In this document: one piece after another, positions 1 through 6,496 of the stretch
Layout of the letters: every line of letters begins with the position of its first letter
How positions within the stretch are numbered: the first letter of the stretch is position 1
Assembly: GCA_030604975.1 (NCBI GenBank)
Contig: JAUVUV010000072.1
Location: forward strand, 1 to 8,509
From: Candidatus Glassiibacteriota bacterium
GTDB lineage: Bacteria > Gemmatimonadota > Glassbacteria > GWA2-58-10
Direction of reading: 5' to 3'
Length of the DNA stretch: 8,509 nt
Made by a program: the position numbers and the translations under genes
Notes under the pieces: generated by a model
The model's input: only the letters and a program-made list of their open reading frames with translations
The model's database searches: none
What the model was told of the DNA's origin: nothing

Positions 1-775
1 CGCCAAGTCTGGATTTGACCCTTTTGCTGTTGTAATGTGCGGCGAAAGTTTTATCTTTCAGCAGCCTCGACAATCGGCCTTTCAACTGCACCACTTTCCG
101 TCGGAGGCTAATCTTGCCAGTAATATCATCCGAGGTATGGTAAACGTCCTGGTTCAGGTAATCCTCATTCTGGTTCATTGCCTCAAATCCCTCGTCCTTT
201 ATCCTGTCCAGCGTGGTGACAATTGTCTGGTAGAGCGGGTGGCGAAGGTCCAGGGCCTCGACGATACTCTCCAGCACACTTCTCGACCGGTTCAGCATGC
301 CCTCCTTACGGTAAAACCTTGCCAAGTCAAGATAAGTTTCCACATTGTCTCCGGTCTTGCCGAGGTCATCCTCTATCGCGGTCTTGACTGCATCGAACAT
401 ATCCATGCCAGCGTTTATTTTTTTCAGGGCATCGTTCATCACCAGGAGGTCGTAACCTGTAAGCTGCCCGTCTCCGTCCACATCGGCGGATTTGAGCTCA
501 TCCGCAGTGGCGGACATATTCAAGGCCACAGTACGCTCCAGGCGAATCAGGTCGAAAAGGTCGAAATAGCCATCCCCGTTAACATCGCCGTTGGTGATAG
601 TTCCCTCTTCGATAGGAATCCGGGCAAAAAGAGGACTGAAATGGATCAAAAAAGACAGGACGAGCAGAAAGAGCGTGCACATGGCCTGAGAGACCAGCCC
701 GCTTGAAAACTGATTGCCTGTAGAGAGCACCTTTTTCAGGCTGTTGCAGCGAGATATGTAAACCGGATAAAACAT
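1..775 (-). CDS. Exported protein with dockerin-type Ca2+-binding repeats and a TPR-like region (partial, C-terminus off the left edge)
   Basis: An open minus-strand frame of 258 codons with no stop before the window edge, so the C-terminus is missing. Residues 32-51 form a hydrophobic segment ending in FSPLFA before R52, which looks like a Sec signal peptide; K14-K15 lie in the N-region if the ATG at 775 is used. Two dockerin-type calcium loops follow. Loop 1 is at 64-75 (DVNGDGYFDLFD) and loop 2 at 98-109 (DVDGDGQLTGYD), each followed by a helix rich in Leu. Residues 143-195 are helical and TPR-like (YLDLARFYRKEG...SRSVLESIV). The rest is charged, Lys/Arg-rich near 225-257. Dockerin repeats in non-cellulosomal bacteria occur on many secreted proteins, and no cohesin is seen here. 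Alternative starts are ATG at 682, which loses the basic N-region, and GTG at 787; none has a strong Shine-Dalgarno. Substrate and partner are unknown. Export and calcium binding are inferred. Confidence 0.82.
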   Translation of the reverse strand, partial: MFYPVYISRCNSLKKVLSTGNQFSSGLVSQAMCTLFLLVLSFLIHFSPLFARIPIEEGTITNGDVNGDGYFDLFDLIRLERTVALNMSATADELKSADVDGDGQLTGYDLLVMNDALKKINAGMDMFDAVKTAIEDDLGKTGDNVETYLDLARFYRKEGMLNRSRSVLESIVEALDLRHPLYQTIVTTLDRIKDEGFEAMNQNEDYLNQDVYHTSDDITGKISLRRKVVQLKGRLSRLLKDKTFAAHYNSKRVKSRLG

Positions 776-835
776 TTCGAGATCCACTCGCTAGGGGTTT
801 AAACTCGAAAAAACAAAGTTGGCAGACTTTATTTT

Positions 836-864
836 ATTATACTTTTTTTAGAGCAAAAAGTCCA
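836..864 (-). promoter_or_regulatory. Sigma-70-like promoter of the dockerin-type gene
   Basis: On the minus strand a perfect TATAAT -10 (836-841) lies 17 bases from TGGACT (859-864, 4 of 6 to TTGACA). Transcription would start near 829, giving a leader of about 55 bases before the ATG at 775. It lies in the AT-rich gap after gltX, so the exported protein is probably transcribed independently of gltX. In that leader an AAAGT/ACTTT pairing (816-831) followed by a T-run is too short to call a terminator. Confidence 0.6.
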
Positions 865-923
865 CCAGTAGCAGAACCGAAGGAAAACAGGATTACCAAA
901 AAGGAAGCTTTTACCCGTTATTT

Positions 924-2354
924 TCAGCCCAAACGTTCTACCGCCTCTCGGATACGGGAAAGGGTAAGCCGCTTGCCCAAAAGCGCCATAGTGACGAAAA
1001 TTCCTGGACTTACGCTGGTTCCGGTAATCGCCAACCTTAGTGGATGGATCAGTTTCGATGCAGATATCTGCAATTTTTCTGCCAGGGAGCGCAAAATAGC
1101 CTCCAGTGGCTCCTCGCTCCAGTTCTCGACTTTATTTAATTCCTCTGCAAGAGTAATTAACAGTTTGCCGGAATTGTCTTTCCAGTGTTTGGCCACAGCC
1201 TTGGGATCGTATTCCAGTTCCACTGGAAAGAAACATCTGCTCCGGGGCAGGAAATCTCCGGTGAGCCGGCATCTGTCCTTGATCGTGTCGATAACTCGCA
1301 AGATGTGGCTGGTTTCCACTGCGCCGCCCTCTTTCAACAGGCCCGCCGCTTCGAAATCCTCCCTGACAAGCTCCAGAATTTCCTCTGCCTTCATCATTGA
1401 CAGATATCGACCGTTCATCCACTCCAGCTTAGTTTGATCGAATACCGCGCTTTTCTTGTTGATGTCTTCGATACTGAACAGGCTTATGATTTCCTCGCGG
1501 GAAAGGATTTCCCTGTCCTCACCTGGAGTCCAGCCGAGAAGGGCCAGGAAGTTGAAAAGGGCCGGGGAGAGGATACCCCTGCCGCGGTATTCGGTCAGGC
1601 TCGTGGCACCGTGGCGTTTGCTGAGCCTTTTTTTGTCCGGACCGAGAATGAGTGGCACATGGGCAAACTGCGGCACAGGAGACTCCAGGGCGCGATAAAG
1701 GAGAATCTGCTTGGGTGTGTTGGAGATATGGTCGTCTCCGCGGATGATGTGGGTTATTCCCATATGGATGTCATCGGCCACCACCGCCAACTGGTATGTC
1801 GGTGTACCGTCCGAGCGCAGGAGGATAAAATCATCGATAGTCTCATTGGAGAAACCCACCTTGCCGTGCACCAGGTCATCGTACCCTGTTGTGCCTTCAG
1901 GAATCTTGAATCGCACCACGAAAGGCTTGCCCTGTTGGGCCAGCCGCTGTGTTTGCTCGGGTGATAGTCCGAGGCAGGTGCGGTCATAGACAAATTCCCG
2001 CTTCTCGGCCCGGGTCAGCCTGCGCCTGGTTTCCAGTTCCTCGGGTGTGCAGAAACACTTGTAAGCTGCGCCTTTTTCCAGAAGCCGGTTTGCTGTTTCC
2101 ACATGGCGTTCCCTGCCCTGGCTCTGGAAGAGGATTTCGTCGTCCCATTCCAGGCCGAGCCAGCGAAGTCCCTCCAGTATTGCCTCAACGGCTTCAGGTG
2201 TTGAGCGTTCGCGGTCTGTGTCCTCGATACGGAGCAGGAACCTGCCGCCTGTGTTGCGTGCAAAAAGATAGTTGAACAGCGCGGTGCGCGCCCCGCCGAT
2301 ATGAAGGTATCCCGTGGGACTTGGAGCAAAGCGCACAACAGAGGTCTTGCTCAA
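924..2354 (-). CDS. gltX: Glutamyl-tRNA synthetase
   Basis: Class I aminoacyl-tRNA synthetase of 476 residues, the usual bacterial length. It charges tRNA-Glu with glutamate in the cytoplasm. The N-terminal PSPTGYLHIGG (residues 11-21) holds the HIGH signature and KKRLSKR (241-247) the KMSKS signature. The LRIEDTDRERS block (41-51) and IIRGDDHISNTPKQ (203-216) are typical of the catalytic domain, and the helical anticodon-binding region fills the C-terminal third. C100, C102 and C127 match the zinc-ligand spacing of the E. coli enzyme, but the fourth position (129) is Gly instead of His. The start is TTG at 2354, because no in-frame ATG or GTG fits and AGGAAG (2362-2367) sits 7 bases upstream. 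An intrinsic terminator lies just upstream of that site. Whether the enzyme also charges tRNA-Gln cannot be told from the sequence. Confidence 0.97.
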   Translation of the reverse strand: MSKTSVVRFAPSPTGYLHIGGARTALFNYLFARNTGGRFLLRIEDTDRERSTPEAVEAILEGLRWLGLEWDDEILFQSQGRERHVETANRLLEKGAAYKCFCTPEELETRRRLTRAEKREFVYDRTCLGLSPEQTQRLAQQGKPFVVRFKIPEGTTGYDDLVHGKVGFSNETIDDFILLRSDGTPTYQLAVVADDIHMGITHIIRGDDHISNTPKQILLYRALESPVPQFAHVPLILGPDKKRLSKRHGATSLTEYRGRGILSPALFNFLALLGWTPGEDREILSREEIISLFSIEDINKKSAVFDQTKLEWMNGRYLSMMKAEEILELVREDFEAAGLLKEGGAVETSHILRVIDTIKDRCRLTGDFLPRSRCFFPVELEYDPKAVAKHWKDNSGKLLITLAEELNKVENWSEEPLEAILRSLAEKLQISASKLIHPLRLAITGTSVSPGIFVTMALLGKRLTLSRIREAVERLG

Positions 2355-2361
2355 TTTCTAA

Positions 2362-2367
2362 CTTCCT
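2362..2367 (-). promoter_or_regulatory. gltX ribosome-binding site, supports a TTG start
   Basis: AGGAAG on the minus strand, 7 bases before the TTG at 2354. It lies only 6 bases downstream of the T-tract of the leader terminator, so folding of the hairpin or polymerase release there would directly limit gltX expression. Confidence 0.7.
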
Positions 2368-2373
2368 TCTGCT

Positions 2374-2399
2374 AAAAAGGGGGCTAGTCTATCGCCCCC
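2374..2399 (-). terminator. Intrinsic terminator between hup and gltX (possible attenuator)
   Basis: In minus-strand RNA, GGGGGC (2394-2399) pairs perfectly with GCCCCC (2379-2384) around a 9-base loop, followed at once by five U (2374-2378). This is a canonical rho-independent terminator. It would end the sucC-sucD-ndk-thiL-hup transcript about 145 bases after the hup stop. It ends only 20 bases before the gltX start, so any gltX promoter farther upstream must read through it. Confidence 0.8.
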
Positions 2400-2417
2400 C
2401 TGTGAATTAAAATCCAG

Positions 2418-2436
2418 CCTTTATCTTACATAAAGG
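2418..2436 (-). repeat. Perfect hairpin in the hup-gltX leader
   Basis: CCTTTAT and ATAAAGG are perfectly complementary 7-base arms around a 5-base loop. No T-run follows, so it is not a terminator by itself. With the hairpins at 2374-2399 and 2452-2469 it makes three consecutive stem-loops in front of gltX. Confidence 0.55.
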
Positions 2437-2451
2437 TCATTGAAACTGGGA

Positions 2452-2469
2452 ATGCTGTATTTCCAGCAT
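2452..2469 (-). repeat. Second inverted repeat in the hup-gltX leader
   Basis: ATGCTG and CAGCAT are perfect 6-base arms around a 6-base loop. An overlapping, competing pairing (2446-2453 with 2459-2466, one mismatch in minus-strand RNA) uses part of the same bases. This may be an RNA stem or a small palindromic protein site. It matches no riboswitch family I recognise. Confidence 0.4.
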
Positions 2470-2544
2470 ATACACCCGAAGCGGCGGGAGGTTTTCCGAT
2501 AGAGCGTTAAAAGGAAGATCTTGCCCACCGTGAATTCCCATGCC

Positions 2545-2823
2545 TTACTTTTTCGCCACCCGCTTCAGAAGGTTGCGCGAGGGCTTGAACGCGGGCACGA
2601 AGCGGCTGGGGATGTTGACCTGCTCCCCGGTGCGCGGGTTTCTTGCAACCTGAGCTTTCCGCTTTTTCACTTTGAACGAGCCGAATCCACGGATTTCGAT
2701 GTTGTTGCCAGCGGCCAGCGTGTCGCCGACCGCCTCCAGAAAGTTATCCAGGATCTTGCGGGTTACAACCTTACTCTGATTGGTCGACTCCGCCACTTTG
2801 CTGACAAGATCGGCCTTGTTCAT
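2545..2823 (-). CDS. hup: HU/IHF-family DNA-binding protein
   Basis: A 92-residue histone-like protein that binds and bends DNA as a dimer in the nucleoid. The N-terminal helices begin MNKADLVSKVAE. The family core IEIRGFGSFKVKKRKA spans residues 42-57. The beta arm has RNPRTGEQVNIP (61-72), including the intercalating proline P63, and the C-terminus FKPSRNLLKRVAKK is basic. Length and features favour a homodimeric HU over IHF. The ATG (2821-2823) overlaps the TGA of thiL in the ATGA arrangement. Its Shine-Dalgarno AGGAG (2829-2833) lies inside the last codons of thiL, so translation is probably coupled. No promoter stands out directly upstream, so it is likely the last gene of the sucCD operon. 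An internal promoter inside thiL cannot be excluded. Confidence 0.96.
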   Translation of the reverse strand: MNKADLVSKVAESTNQSKVVTRKILDNFLEAVGDTLAAGNNIEIRGFGSFKVKKRKAQVARNPRTGEQVNIPSRFVPAFKPSRNLLKRVAKK

Positions 2824-3863
2824 GAGTTCTCCTTTCGGTGCGTACTGCCAGGTTTATTGAAATGGTTGAATCCGGTTTTCTCGAGAGCCTCCATCCGGCC
2901 GTCCTCCCGCTTGATCGAAAGTTCGCCGGTTTTTTCAGTAATCCGGCCGATCAGGCTGAAAGAGGTGCCGCTCTTTTCTGTCAGGCTGGTGAGCTGTTCC
3001 TGCACGGCACCTTCCGGTGCGGTAAACAGGATTTCGAAATCCTCGCCGCCGTATAGGAAGAAGTGCTCCGGGGCTAATCCGAGATCCCCGGCCACGGAGT
3101 GCGAAAACTCGCTGACAGGAAACCTGTCGCCGTAAAGAAAAGCACCGCAGCCTGAATTTTCTAAAATATGGTTCAGATCCGCTACCACCCCGTCGGAGAT
3201 ATCGATCATCGCTGTAGGCAAGCCAGCGTTGCGCAGCAGCCGGGCCTCGGCGAGCCGGGGAACCGGCTCGTGCAGGCGTGACGCCTGCTCCTCAGTTACC
3301 AGAGGTCGAGGCCCGCGTCCTCCGCGGGCATTTTCCAGAACAGCCAGCACGGCCCCGGCATCCCCAGGCGAGCCGGTGACCCAGATCTCATCGCCGACAC
3401 AGGCTGTGGAGCGCCTGATTGCAGAGCCGGCGGGCAACTTGCCGATCACGGTAACAGTGGCAACGAGCGGTGCGGGGCTTCGGGTCAGGTCCCCGCCGAG
3501 CAACGGACAACCGTATTTTTTACAAGTCTCGATCAGGCCCAGGGCAAGCTCTTCGAGAGCGTTGTCCCCGGCAGTTTCCGCAATCGAAACCGCAGCCAAA
3601 CTCCCCACCGGCTCGGCAGCCATTGCCGCCAGATCGCTGATTGCCGCAGCGGCGGCTTTTACACCTACCTGGTAGTAACTGAAATAGTCAAGCCGGAAAT
3701 GCACTCCCTCGACAATCGTGTCCGTGCTCAGGGCGAATTCCTCATCACTGTTTGCACCGACCAGGCAGCAGTCATCGCCGATTCCCAGTCTCACACTACC
3801 GCTTGGTAGGGCTGTTTTCTCGATGAGACGCCGGATATTTGCGATATGTTCGAACTCGCCCAC
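2820..3863 (-). CDS. thiL: Thiamine-monophosphate kinase
   Basis: Cytoplasmic ATP-dependent kinase that phosphorylates thiamine monophosphate to thiamine diphosphate, the last step of cofactor synthesis. At 347 residues it is close to the family length. In order: LGIGDDCCLV (26-35), LSTDTIVEGVHF (45-56), AAAAAISDLAAM (70-81), LLGGDLTRS (121-129), MIDISDGVVADL (219-230) and YGGEDFEILFT (271-281). These are the metal, nucleotide and substrate loops of the ThiL/PurM-like fold. The C-terminal GFNHF (331-335) matches the usual Gly-aromatic-His-Phe ending. The start is GTG at 3863; GGAGG lies 10 bases upstream (3874-3878), and the nearby ATG at 3870 is out of frame. The stop overlaps hup by 4 bases. 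The product supplies cofactor to thiamine-dependent dehydrogenases such as 2-oxoglutarate dehydrogenase, which makes the substrate of SucCD, so the grouping with sucCD makes sense. Confidence 0.96.
   Translation of the reverse strand: MGEFEHIANIRRLIEKTALPSGSVRLGIGDDCCLVGANSDEEFALSTDTIVEGVHFRLDYFSYYQVGVKAAAAAISDLAAMAAEPVGSLAAVSIAETAGDNALEELALGLIETCKKYGCPLLGGDLTRSPAPLVATVTVIGKLPAGSAIRRSTACVGDEIWVTGSPGDAGAVLAVLENARGGRGPRPLVTEEQASRLHEPVPRLAEARLLRNAGLPTAMIDISDGVVADLNHILENSGCGAFLYGDRFPVSEFSHSVAGDLGLAPEHFFLYGGEDFEILFTAPEGAVQEQLTSLTEKSGTSFSLIGRITEKTGELSIKREDGRMEALEKTGFNHFNKPGSTHRKENS
3251..3329. repeat. Two perfect GC-rich hairpins inside thiL
   Basis: CGAGCCGG (3251-3258) pairs with CCGGCTCG (3263-3270) across a 4-base loop. 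GCCCGCG (3311-3317) pairs with CGCGGGC (3323-3329) across a 5-base loop. Both lie in the part of thiL that codes for the variable Gly/Arg/Pro-rich segment around residues 178-205. Neither is followed by a T-run, so they are not intrinsic terminators. They may be chance GC-rich palindromes, intragenic repeats or mRNA-stabilising stems. Confidence 0.5.
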
Positions 3864-3890
3864 AAGCCATCGCCCTCCAAAGTAAAAATT

Positions 3891-4319
3891 TTAAAACTGG
3901 TTGAGAATAAGTTCGCTTCGGCTGAAAAAGAAATTCAATTCTCGTTCGGCGGATTCCGGTGAATCCGAGGCGTGGATCGCATTTCGGGTTTTATTCTCTG
4001 CGTAAAGGTCCCGCACAGTGCCGGGTTTGGCCTCGGCAGGGTCTGTGGCGCCGATTACCCGCCTGAGTTCTTCCACCGCGTTCTCCCGTTTCAGGGCGGC
4101 CACGATTACCGGCCCGCTGGTCATGAACTCGATCAGGGGAGCGAAAAACTCCTTGCCGGTATGCTCGGCGTAGAATCCAGCGGCGGTTTCTCCGGAGAGT
4201 TTAAGCATGCGCATGGCGCAAATCTCGAACCCGGCCTCTTCGAGGTGGGCCAGAATATTTCCTGCATTTCCGGCTGCAATCGAATCCGGCTTGATTATCA
4301 TTAAGGTCATTTTTTTCAA
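3891..4319 (-). CDS. ndk: Nucleoside diphosphate kinase
   Basis: Cytoplasmic enzyme of 142 residues that moves the gamma phosphate from a nucleoside triphosphate to a nucleoside diphosphate through a phospho-histidine. The N-terminal TLMIIKPDS (5-13) is the family opening with K10. FMTSGPVIVAAL (65-76) and IGATDPAEAKPGTVRD (89-104) are diagnostic. The active-site block RNAIHASDS (112-120) carries the catalytic H116, with Ala where Gly is more common. The TTG start at 4319 is chosen because AGGAG lies 8 bases upstream. The ATG at 4310 (M4) would leave a spacing of 17. It lies 33 bases after sucD and 27 before thiL. Ndk is reported to associate with succinyl-CoA synthetase in other bacteria, which fits its place here. 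Confidence 0.97.
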   Translation of the reverse strand: MKKMTLMIIKPDSIAAGNAGNILAHLEEAGFEICAMRMLKLSGETAAGFYAEHTGKEFFAPLIEFMTSGPVIVAALKRENAVEELRRVIGATDPAEAKPGTVRDLYAENKTRNAIHASDSPESAERELNFFFSRSELILNQF

Positions 4320-4327
4320 TCGGTTAT

Positions 4328-4332
4328 CTCCT
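4328..4332 (-). promoter_or_regulatory. ndk ribosome-binding site, supports a TTG start
   Basis: AGGAG on the minus strand in the 33-base sucD-ndk gap, 8 bases before the TTG at 4319. The first downstream ATG is too far away for this site. Confidence 0.7.
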
Positions 4333-4352
4333 CTAACCTTTCAGTTTTTCAC

Positions 4353-5222
4353 TCAAAGCACGGTGGCAAGTACCTGCCCGATCTCGGCCGGGCTTTCGGC
4401 CACTGTCACCCCGGCGCGGCGAAGGAACTCGATCTTGCTCTGGGCGGTTCCCACCCCGCCGGAGATAATCGCCCCGGCATGGCCCATTCTTCTGCCCGGA
4501 GGCGCGGTCCTGCCGGCGATAAAGGCCACCACCGGCTTATCCATGTGCTCTTTTGCATAAGCGGCCGCTTCCTCCTCGGCAGTGCCGCCAATCTCGCCGA
4601 TCATCAGCACCACGTCCGTATCGGGGTCATCATTGAACAGTTTCAGCGCGTCCAGATGTGTTGTGCCGACCACCGGATCGCCGCCGATACCGATACAGGT
4701 GCTCTGGCCGATTCCTCTCTCGGTTAGCTGCCAGACAGCCTCGTATGTCAGTGTGCCGCTGCGGGAGACAACACCCACTCTGCCGGGTTGATGGATAAAA
4801 CCGGGCATGATCCCGAGCTTGCAGGCTCCGGGTGTGATCACTCCGGGACAGTTAGGTCCGATCAGCCTGGTTTCGCGGCCCTGGAGGAACTGCTTGACCC
4901 GGACCATGTCGAGTGTCGGGATGCCCTCGGTGATACAGACTATCAGATCGAGACCGCATGCGGCGGCTTCAAGTACAGCATCGGCGGCAAAGGGCGCGGG
5001 CACGAAAACCACTGAGGCGTTTGCTCCTGTGCTGTTAACAGCTTCCTCTGCGGTGTTGAACACCGGTACGTTGCCGTTGAATTTCTCCCCGCCGCGGCCT
5101 GGAGTAACCCCGGCCACGATTCCGGTGCCGTATTCGAGCATCTGGCGGGTGTGGAAACTTCCCTCGCCTCCTGTGAGTCCCTGTACGAGAACCTTGGTGT
5201 CTTTTGATACCAGGATACTCAT
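4353..5222 (-). CDS. sucD: Succinyl-CoA synthetase (ADP/GDP-forming), alpha subunit
   Basis: A 289-residue subunit that carries the phospho-histidine and the CoA-binding domain. With SucC it converts succinyl-CoA, phosphate and a nucleoside diphosphate to succinate, CoA and NTP in the TCA cycle. VLVQGLTGGEGSFHT (11-25) is the CoA-binding Rossmann opening. LIGPNCPGVITPG (120-132) and VGVVSRSGTLTYEAV (149-163) are family signatures, and RRMGHAGAIISGG (244-256) holds the catalytic H248. The frame is open upstream to 5297, but those 25 residues are sucC read in another frame. The ATG at 5222 has GGGAGG 6 bases upstream and gives the standard N-terminus MSILVSKDTKV. That ATG overlaps the TGA of sucC, so the two subunits are translationally coupled. 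Confidence 0.97.
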   Translation of the reverse strand: MSILVSKDTKVLVQGLTGGEGSFHTRQMLEYGTGIVAGVTPGRGGEKFNGNVPVFNTAEEAVNSTGANASVVFVPAPFAADAVLEAAACGLDLIVCITEGIPTLDMVRVKQFLQGRETRLIGPNCPGVITPGACKLGIMPGFIHQPGRVGVVSRSGTLTYEAVWQLTERGIGQSTCIGIGGDPVVGTTHLDALKLFNDDPDTDVVLMIGEIGGTAEEEAAAYAKEHMDKPVVAFIAGRTAPPGRRMGHAGAIISGGVGTAQSKIEFLRRAGVTVAESPAEIGQVLATVL

Positions 5223-6409
5223 CGCGCACCTCCCGGTGCACTGGATGAGGTCGCTTGGACCGCCATCTGTGCCGCTTTCTTGAGCGTGTCGGCCCAACGG
5301 AATCCCAGTTCGGCCTCCTCGATAATTTTTTTACCCTCCTCTGCGTTGGTTCCCTGTAGCCGCACGACAACCGGCATGTCAGTCTTGAGATTTCCCAGCG
5401 TTTCCACCACCCCGCGGGCCACCCGGTCGCAGCGCACTATACCGCCGAAAATATTGATCAGTACTGCTCCCACGTTCGGGTCCTTGCAGATAATCCTGAA
5501 CCCGTTGCCGACAGTCTCCGCGTTGGCGCTGCCGCCGACATCAAGGAAATTTGCCGGTTCGCCGCCAGCCTGCTTGATAATGTCCATGGTAGCCATTGCC
5601 AGACCGGCCCCGTTGACCATGCAGCCCACGTTTCCATTGAGCTTAATATAGTTCAGTCCGAACTCGTTGGCCTCGCGCTCAAGAGGATCTTCCTCACCGG
5701 GATCGCGCATTGCCGCCACTTCTTTCTGGCGGAAAAGAGCGTTGTCATCGAAATTCATCTTGGCATCCAGGGCCAGCACTGTGCCCTCACCTGTCACCAC
5801 CAGTGGATTGATCTCAGCCAGGGAAGCTTCCTTTGCCCGGTAGGCCGCGTAGAGGCTCAGGAAAACTTTAGCCGCCTCTTTCGTGACCTCGGGCGCGAGA
5901 TTAAGCTTGTAGGCGAGAGAGCGCGCCTGATAGGTGTTTATCCCGAAAATCGGATCGATATACTCCTTGTGGATTTTCTCCGGGGTTTTTGCAGCGACCT
6001 TCTCGATCTCCACTCCGCCCTCCGTGCTAACCATAAAAACATCCCTGATTGTGGCGCGGTCGAATGTGATACCGGCATAGAGCTCGCTTTCGATATCTAT
6101 ACCCTGCTCAACCAGGATCCGGCTCACCAGTCTGCCTTCCGGGCCGGTTTGCGGTGTAATCAGTTTTGATCCAAGAAGTTGCCGGGCTGCAGAGACTGCC
6201 TCCCGGACTGTTTTGACCAGCTTTATGCCGCCGCCTTTGCCCCGGCCGCCTGCATGGATCTGCGCCTTGACCACTAGAGGTTTGCCAGCTTCCAATAGTT
6301 TCGCGCCAAGCTCTGCTACCTGATCGGAGCTGGTACACGGTTCGCCCGCGGGAACCGGCACACCGAAAGTTTTGAGGATTTGTTTAGCCTGGTATTCGTG
6401 TATTTTCAA
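5219..6409 (-). CDS. sucC: Succinyl-CoA synthetase (ADP/GDP-forming), beta subunit
   Basis: A 396-residue nucleotide-binding subunit of the TCA-cycle synthetase, slightly longer than the E. coli protein because of a short Ser/Ala/Gly-rich tail. The N-terminal KIHEYQAKQ (2-10) is diagnostic. The ATP-grasp fold shows VVKAQIHAGGRGKGGG (46-61) and the metal-binding AEINPLVV (198-205). The ligase domain has LNGNVGCMVNGAGLAMAT (257-274), NFLDVGGSA (287-295) and NIFGGIVRCD (319-328). The TTG start at 6409 yields the family N-terminus and has GGGGGA 5 bases upstream. An in-frame TTG at 6448 would add 13 residues not seen in the family and lacks a good site. ATP versus GTP preference cannot be read from the sequence. 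It is the first gene of the sucC-sucD-ndk-thiL-hup run. Confidence 0.97.
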   Translation of the reverse strand: MKIHEYQAKQILKTFGVPVPAGEPCTSSDQVAELGAKLLEAGKPLVVKAQIHAGGRGKGGGIKLVKTVREAVSAARQLLGSKLITPQTGPEGRLVSRILVEQGIDIESELYAGITFDRATIRDVFMVSTEGGVEIEKVAAKTPEKIHKEYIDPIFGINTYQARSLAYKLNLAPEVTKEAAKVFLSLYAAYRAKEASLAEINPLVVTGEGTVLALDAKMNFDDNALFRQKEVAAMRDPGEEDPLEREANEFGLNYIKLNGNVGCMVNGAGLAMATMDIIKQAGGEPANFLDVGGSANAETVGNGFRIICKDPNVGAVLINIFGGIVRCDRVARGVVETLGNLKTDMPVVVRLQGTNAEEGKKIIEEAELGFRWADTLKKAAQMAVQATSSSAPGGAR

Positions 6410-6414
6410 AAAAA

Positions 6415-6420
6415 TCCCCC
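6415..6420 (-). promoter_or_regulatory. sucC ribosome-binding site, supports a TTG start
   Basis: GGGGGA on the minus strand, 5 bases before the TTG at 6409. A run of seven T (6408-6414) includes the first two bases of the start codon. No in-frame ATG is near, so TTG initiation is the best reading. Confidence 0.6.
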
Positions 6421-6467
6421 AGCGGAAAAGTTCCCGGATGCATAACAACAGGGATGAATTTGGGTAA

Positions 6468-6496
6468 AAGCTAAAGGAAAATCAATGCTTTGACAA
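6468..6496 (-). promoter_or_regulatory. Probable promoter of the sucC-sucD-ndk-thiL-hup operon
   Basis: On the minus strand TTGTCA (6491-6496, 5 of 6 to consensus) and TAGCTT (6468-6473, 3 of 6) are separated by exactly 17 bases. Transcription would start near 6461, giving a leader of about 52 bases. The same TTGnCA-N17-TAGCTT arrangement lies in front of the tRNA-Ser gene, which raises confidence in it. Confidence 0.5.

Noticed and set aside
35..706. Plus-strand open frame of 223 codons
   Set aside because: It lies antisense to the dockerin-type gene, whose minus-strand frame has a signal peptide and two calcium loops. The plus-strand translation shows no domain.
808..831. AAAGT/ACTTT stem followed by a T-run as a terminator in the dockerin-gene leader
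   Set aside because: The stem is only five AT-rich pairs, too weak for an intrinsic terminator.
2355..2544. T-box riboswitch in front of gltX
   Set aside because: The leader has a terminator but neither a recognisable AGGGTGGNACCGCG antiterminator sequence nor the length of a T-box.
5223..5297. N-terminal extension of SucD
   Set aside because: These 25 codons overlap the sucC coding frame, do not resemble SucD, and the ATG at 5222 has a good ribosome-binding site.
6384..6443. 19-codon upstream open frame overlapping the sucC start
   Set aside because: It has an ATG but no Shine-Dalgarno and no regulatory codon pattern, so chance is sufficient.
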